The notes under the pieces: model-generated
What the model was told of the DNA's origin: nothing
Databases searched by the model: none
Seen by the model: only the letters and a program-made list of their open reading frames with translations
Program-made: the position numbers and the translations under genes
DNA from: Sclerurus mexicanus
Taxonomy: Eukaryota; Chordata; Aves; Passeriformes; Furnariidae
Reading direction: 5' to 3'
DNA length: 64,000 nucleotides
Assembly: GCA_013396755.1 (NCBI GenBank)
Contig: VWZF01002534.1
Span: forward strand, 125,875-189,874
Shown here: piece after piece, positions 61,241 through 64,000 of the stretch
Layout: the number at the start of each line of letters is the position of its first letter
Position numbering within the stretch: position 1 is the stretch's first letter

Positions 61241-61799
61241 GTGCGAGGTGCGCCCGGGACCCGAGTTCCTCACCCGCTCCTACCTCTTCTACGCCACCCG
61301 CCTCTTCAAGGCGTACCAGTTCTACTACTGGGACCCGTCCTGCCGCGACCCGTCCTACACGCTGCTCATCAAGGGCAAGCTCCGGCTGCGCCAGGCGTCC
61401 TGGATCACCCGCGGCGCCACCGAGGCCGACTACCACCTGCACAAGGTGGGCATCGTGTTCCACAGCCAGAGGGCCATGCGGGAGGTGGCCTCGTGGATCA
61501 ACCAGACCTCGGTCGAGGGCTGCAGGGGGTTCCTGCCCCCGGGGCGCACCTGGGCGCCCGGAGCCCTCTACGAACTGCTGAGCGCCAAGACGGAGCGCGA
61601 CTGCACGGCCGCCCTGGGCTTCGCCATGCACGAGCTGAGCCTGGTGCGGGTGGAGAAGCACTACCAGCCCCTGCTGCGGCCAGGGCAGAGCGGGAGCCAG
61701 CTGGTGGAGGAGCTGTACCTGGGGGACATCCACACGGACTGGCTGGAGAGGCTCCACTACCGCCCCACCGGTTACCAGCGCCCCATGCAGAGCGCCGTG
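61241..61799 (+). CDS. APCDD1L: APCDD1L internal exon (first APCDD1 domain)
   Basis: This exon encodes about 186 residues, from CEVRPGPEFLTRSY to GYQRPMQSAV. Landmarks in order are the FKAYQFYY segment, KGKLRLRQASWITRG-ATEADYHLH, an INQTS N-glycosylation sequon, FAMHELSLVRVEKHY and the signature VEELYLGDIHTD. Four cysteines are present (start, PSCRD, EGCRG, ERDCTA), as expected for an extracellular disulphide-bonded domain. Features such as DPSCRDP, ATEADYHLHKVGIVFHS and YRPTGYQRP match APCDD1L better than APCDD1, from my memory of the human proteins. The exon starts after CCCCAG at 61240 with one base of a split glycine codon and ends in phase 0 before GTAAGG at 61800. The second domain and C-terminal anchor are beyond the window. 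APCDD1 inhibits Wnt signalling; the role of APCDD1L is less well established. Confidence 0.94.
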
Positions 61800-63339
61800 G
61801 TAAGGACGGTCCCCTCGCCGTGTCACGGGCTTTGCCAGCAGCGGTCGGGTCCCCAGGGCACGAGGGTTGGGCGCTGCGGGGTGCGGGTGCAGGTTCCTGG
61901 GTGCTCCACGGCACGTGGGGGTCACACTCTCCCTTCCCGAGACGGTGGGACTGGGTGGGCGAGAGCTCAGCAAAACCGGCATGGAAAACGAGCCTGCATT
62001 GGCACGGGCCCGGAGCGCTCGGCTTTGCTTTGGCTCCCTGTTTTCCCAGGAAAGGCGGTTTCCTATTTTCCCGCACCGAAGCCAGTGGAGGATTTGGTCT
62101 GCGTGTCCTCAGAGCTGCCTGCTCTGTCCTTCATCTCCCTGCCCTCCTCGGGGTGTGAGAGGAGCGAGGCAGCACCATCTGCCAGGGGCTCATCAGTCCT
62201 CAGTAGAACCCCACTAGCAGAGCAAGTTGCCCCCAATGCAATTAGGTTATTACACAGAAATCAAACTTCCATTTAAAACTGAGCAGGAGACCCGGGTGCC
62301 TGTTATTCTATTTTATTTTATATTTTATAGCAGGTCCGTTTAGTCCCAGGAAAGCACATTTCCCTCTGAATCATCTGATCAATTAAAAAATGACTGAGCA
62401 GTGAAACAGGATACAGAAAACTTCTCTGAACTTTACCAGATAGAATGGAAATAATTGGAAAAAAATTCTTTTGGGGCAACTGCCCCAACTGAACTCTGAA
62501 AAACACAGAGCAACACCCTTCTCCCTCTCAAAAGTAACAGTCTAAAATTGGTTAAACTTGTGTTATCCTGGGCCAAAACCATATATATGAGCAAAACCAG
62601 ATGGTAAACATAAACACTTTTAGAAGTTAATTTAAAACCAAACCTAAAGATACTGAAATTCACTCTGTGAATGCAGCCCTGTAATTAATCAGCCAACAGC
62701 TCTCCAATGGCCCCGCACATGATGTCACCACTTGGCGATAATTAGAAGCTGCCATATATTAGAAATAACTTCACACAACTGGTTTAAGCAAGTAAGATTT
62801 TTGGCTCCATGTCTATAGTGATAATTTTATTGGGCACAGGGTTTTTACCTTTTTTTTTCTTTTTATTTTCTCTGAACTGACATCCATTTGCCTGTGCTGG
62901 TGAGTTACACAGCTATGTTAGGAATTATTTTTTAACTCTCTATGAAAATACCACTCTTTTTCCTTTAAATTTATACCTGTTTTAAAGAAACCCATTCTTC
63001 CCAAATTACCTTTCATTATCAAAGAATTTCCTGCCTGAGGAGAGCATATATATTTGCCAACTTCTGGGATTATTTAGCCATAATGTACTGTGTACTGTCA
63101 GCACTCATTAAGGTGACAGTAGCAGTAAAGCAAGCTGAAAATGACTAAATTACAGTAGACTCCAATCAACTTGCATGTAAATTACCCACCTTACAGTTAA
63201 GTACTGAGTTATTTCACCTTCTTGCCTACGACAGTTCAGTAAAGATTAGCTCGTGTTCTGGAAAATTACATAATGTTCAAACCCTGATTATTTAAAAATA
63301 AATCAGTTGTGATATATGAAGTAGAAGAAAAAGCTCCAA
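61800..63339 (+). other. APCDD1L: APCDD1L intron after the internal exon
   Basis: It begins with GTAAGG. The open frame of the exon reads on for about 475 nt but loses all family similarity at the donor, which confirms the boundary. From about 62.2 kb the sequence is AT-rich without recognisable elements. Confidence 0.75.
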
Positions 63340-64000
63340 GCTACACGAAACGCCTGCTGGCAGCGGCTCCGGGGCACGGCTGGTTGGACTCGGAGCTCTG
63401 CAGGCAGCACAGGCAGGGCAGCGAAGGTCGGGGAGCTTTTCTTCTCCCCTCCTGGCTGCTGGGAACCCCCGTGTCCCCCTTCCTGCCACCTGCCTCACCC
63501 TTGCTCCTCTCCTGCAGCCATGGGTGTGGGAGCAGGGCAGTGGGGCGAGGGGGATGCAGAACGCTCCGCAGCGTTGGCCGTCCTGGAGAGGCTCCATCAC
63601 CGAGGGGCAGCGCGGCCGCAGGAGCCTCCCCTGGGGAGGGTCTCGCAGCCTTTTCCACCGCCAGCAAACACTGGGTCGTCGTTCTGACTCGGTGCAGACG
63701 TGCCTTGGTGCGGCTGACGCCTCTCAGCACCCCCATCCTCACCCAGCTTTGCAGCGGAAAACTGCGGGCACGAGGTGGATGTCCCTGCCCTGCCCTCCTC
63801 CTCGGCCTGTCCTCAGTGACCCTGCCCGGGGCGGCCGCAGGACACGGACCTCTGTCCTTTAGCTACCAGAATAGCAAGAGCCAGGCCAGCGCTTGATCTC
63901 GCTTAATCCGCCGGGATGCCTCGTGCCAGGCTCCCTGCAGAGCGGCACCCTGGCGCGCACCGGGGCGCTTGGAGCTTTGGGAATACCCCGACGTTTTTGG
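63340..64000. promoter_or_regulatory. CpG-dense intronic patch
   Basis: CpGs are dense throughout, with two GCGGCCGC sites (near 63612 and 63832), after 1 kb of AT-rich intron. Frames here do not resemble the second APCDD1 domain that the next exon should encode. It may be an intragenic CpG island or simply GC-rich intron, and it runs off the window. Confidence 0.4.

Noticed and set aside
59840..61273. Minus-strand frame of 477 codons and plus-strand frame of 301 codons
   Set aside because: Both are open only because they cross 435 Ns, a polypyrimidine tract and a 21-bp minisatellite. The minus-strand frame also overlaps the true exon antisense.
61221..61982. Minus-strand frame of 253 codons opposite the APCDD1L exon
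   Set aside because: It is an antisense shadow of a GC-rich coding exon with no domain of its own.
61800..62276. Continuation of the APCDD1L exon frame past 61799
   Set aside because: A good donor (GTAAGG) lies at 61800 and family similarity stops there, so this is intron read-through.
1..64000. CRISPR arrays, bacterial operons, prophage or integrated viral genes
   Set aside because: The sequence is vertebrate nuclear DNA. The tandem arrays lack repeat-spacer structure, and no viral gene or long terminal repeat was recognised.

Overview
This is vertebrate nuclear DNA and almost certainly avian. It has AT-rich intergenic sequence, long introns and canonical splice sites. A near-consensus CR1 LINE 3' fragment sits on the minus strand at about 418-676, with older CR1 remnants elsewhere. 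The GC-rich parts are full of minisatellites, as in bird microchromosomes. There is no bacterial or organellar gene organisation, and nearly every open frame is a chance frame or a product of low-complexity DNA. I cannot name the species.

The one protein-coding gene I can support is APCDD1L (APCDD1-like), on the plus strand and entering from about 48.3 kb. A short first coding exon (48341-48377) starts in a strong Kozak context and encodes the start of a signal peptide. It is followed by a GT donor and lies at the 5' edge of a CpG island. A 559-nt internal exon (61241-61799), with AG and GTAAGG boundaries, encodes about 186 residues of the first APCDD1-type domain. The small exon expected between them was not found in readable sequence and may lie in the 435-N assembly gap at 60304-60738. 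The second domain, the C-terminal anchor and the 3' end are beyond the right edge.

Layout. From 1 to about 47 kb is a gene-poor interval with three clear or probable CR1 pieces (one of them in the first 700 bp), a few microsatellites and hairpins, and two isolated CpG-dense patches at about 17.8-18.3 and 27.9-28.5 kb. From 47.1 to 49.1 kb is a dense cluster: degenerate 23-30 bp repeats, a 21-bp minisatellite, a CTC tract, long T runs, the CpG island with exon 1, a run of G-blocks, and a 49/50-bp alternating minisatellite. Intron 1 (49-60 kb) is mostly AT-rich with old CR1 and MITE-like remnants. From 60.06 to 61.24 kb a polypyrimidine tract, the gap and a 21-bp minisatellite precede the internal exon. 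From 61.8 kb to the end is intron 3, with a CpG-rich patch at 63.3-64.0 kb.

In human, APCDD1L lies between VAPB and STX16, with its 5' end facing STX16 across a wide non-coding interval. By analogy (inference), the left 48 kb is that interval, so its best use is probably cis-regulation or non-coding transcription. I found no undescribed protein system. The items most worth checking are the missing exon, the repeat-laden promoter region and the two orphan CpG-dense patches.
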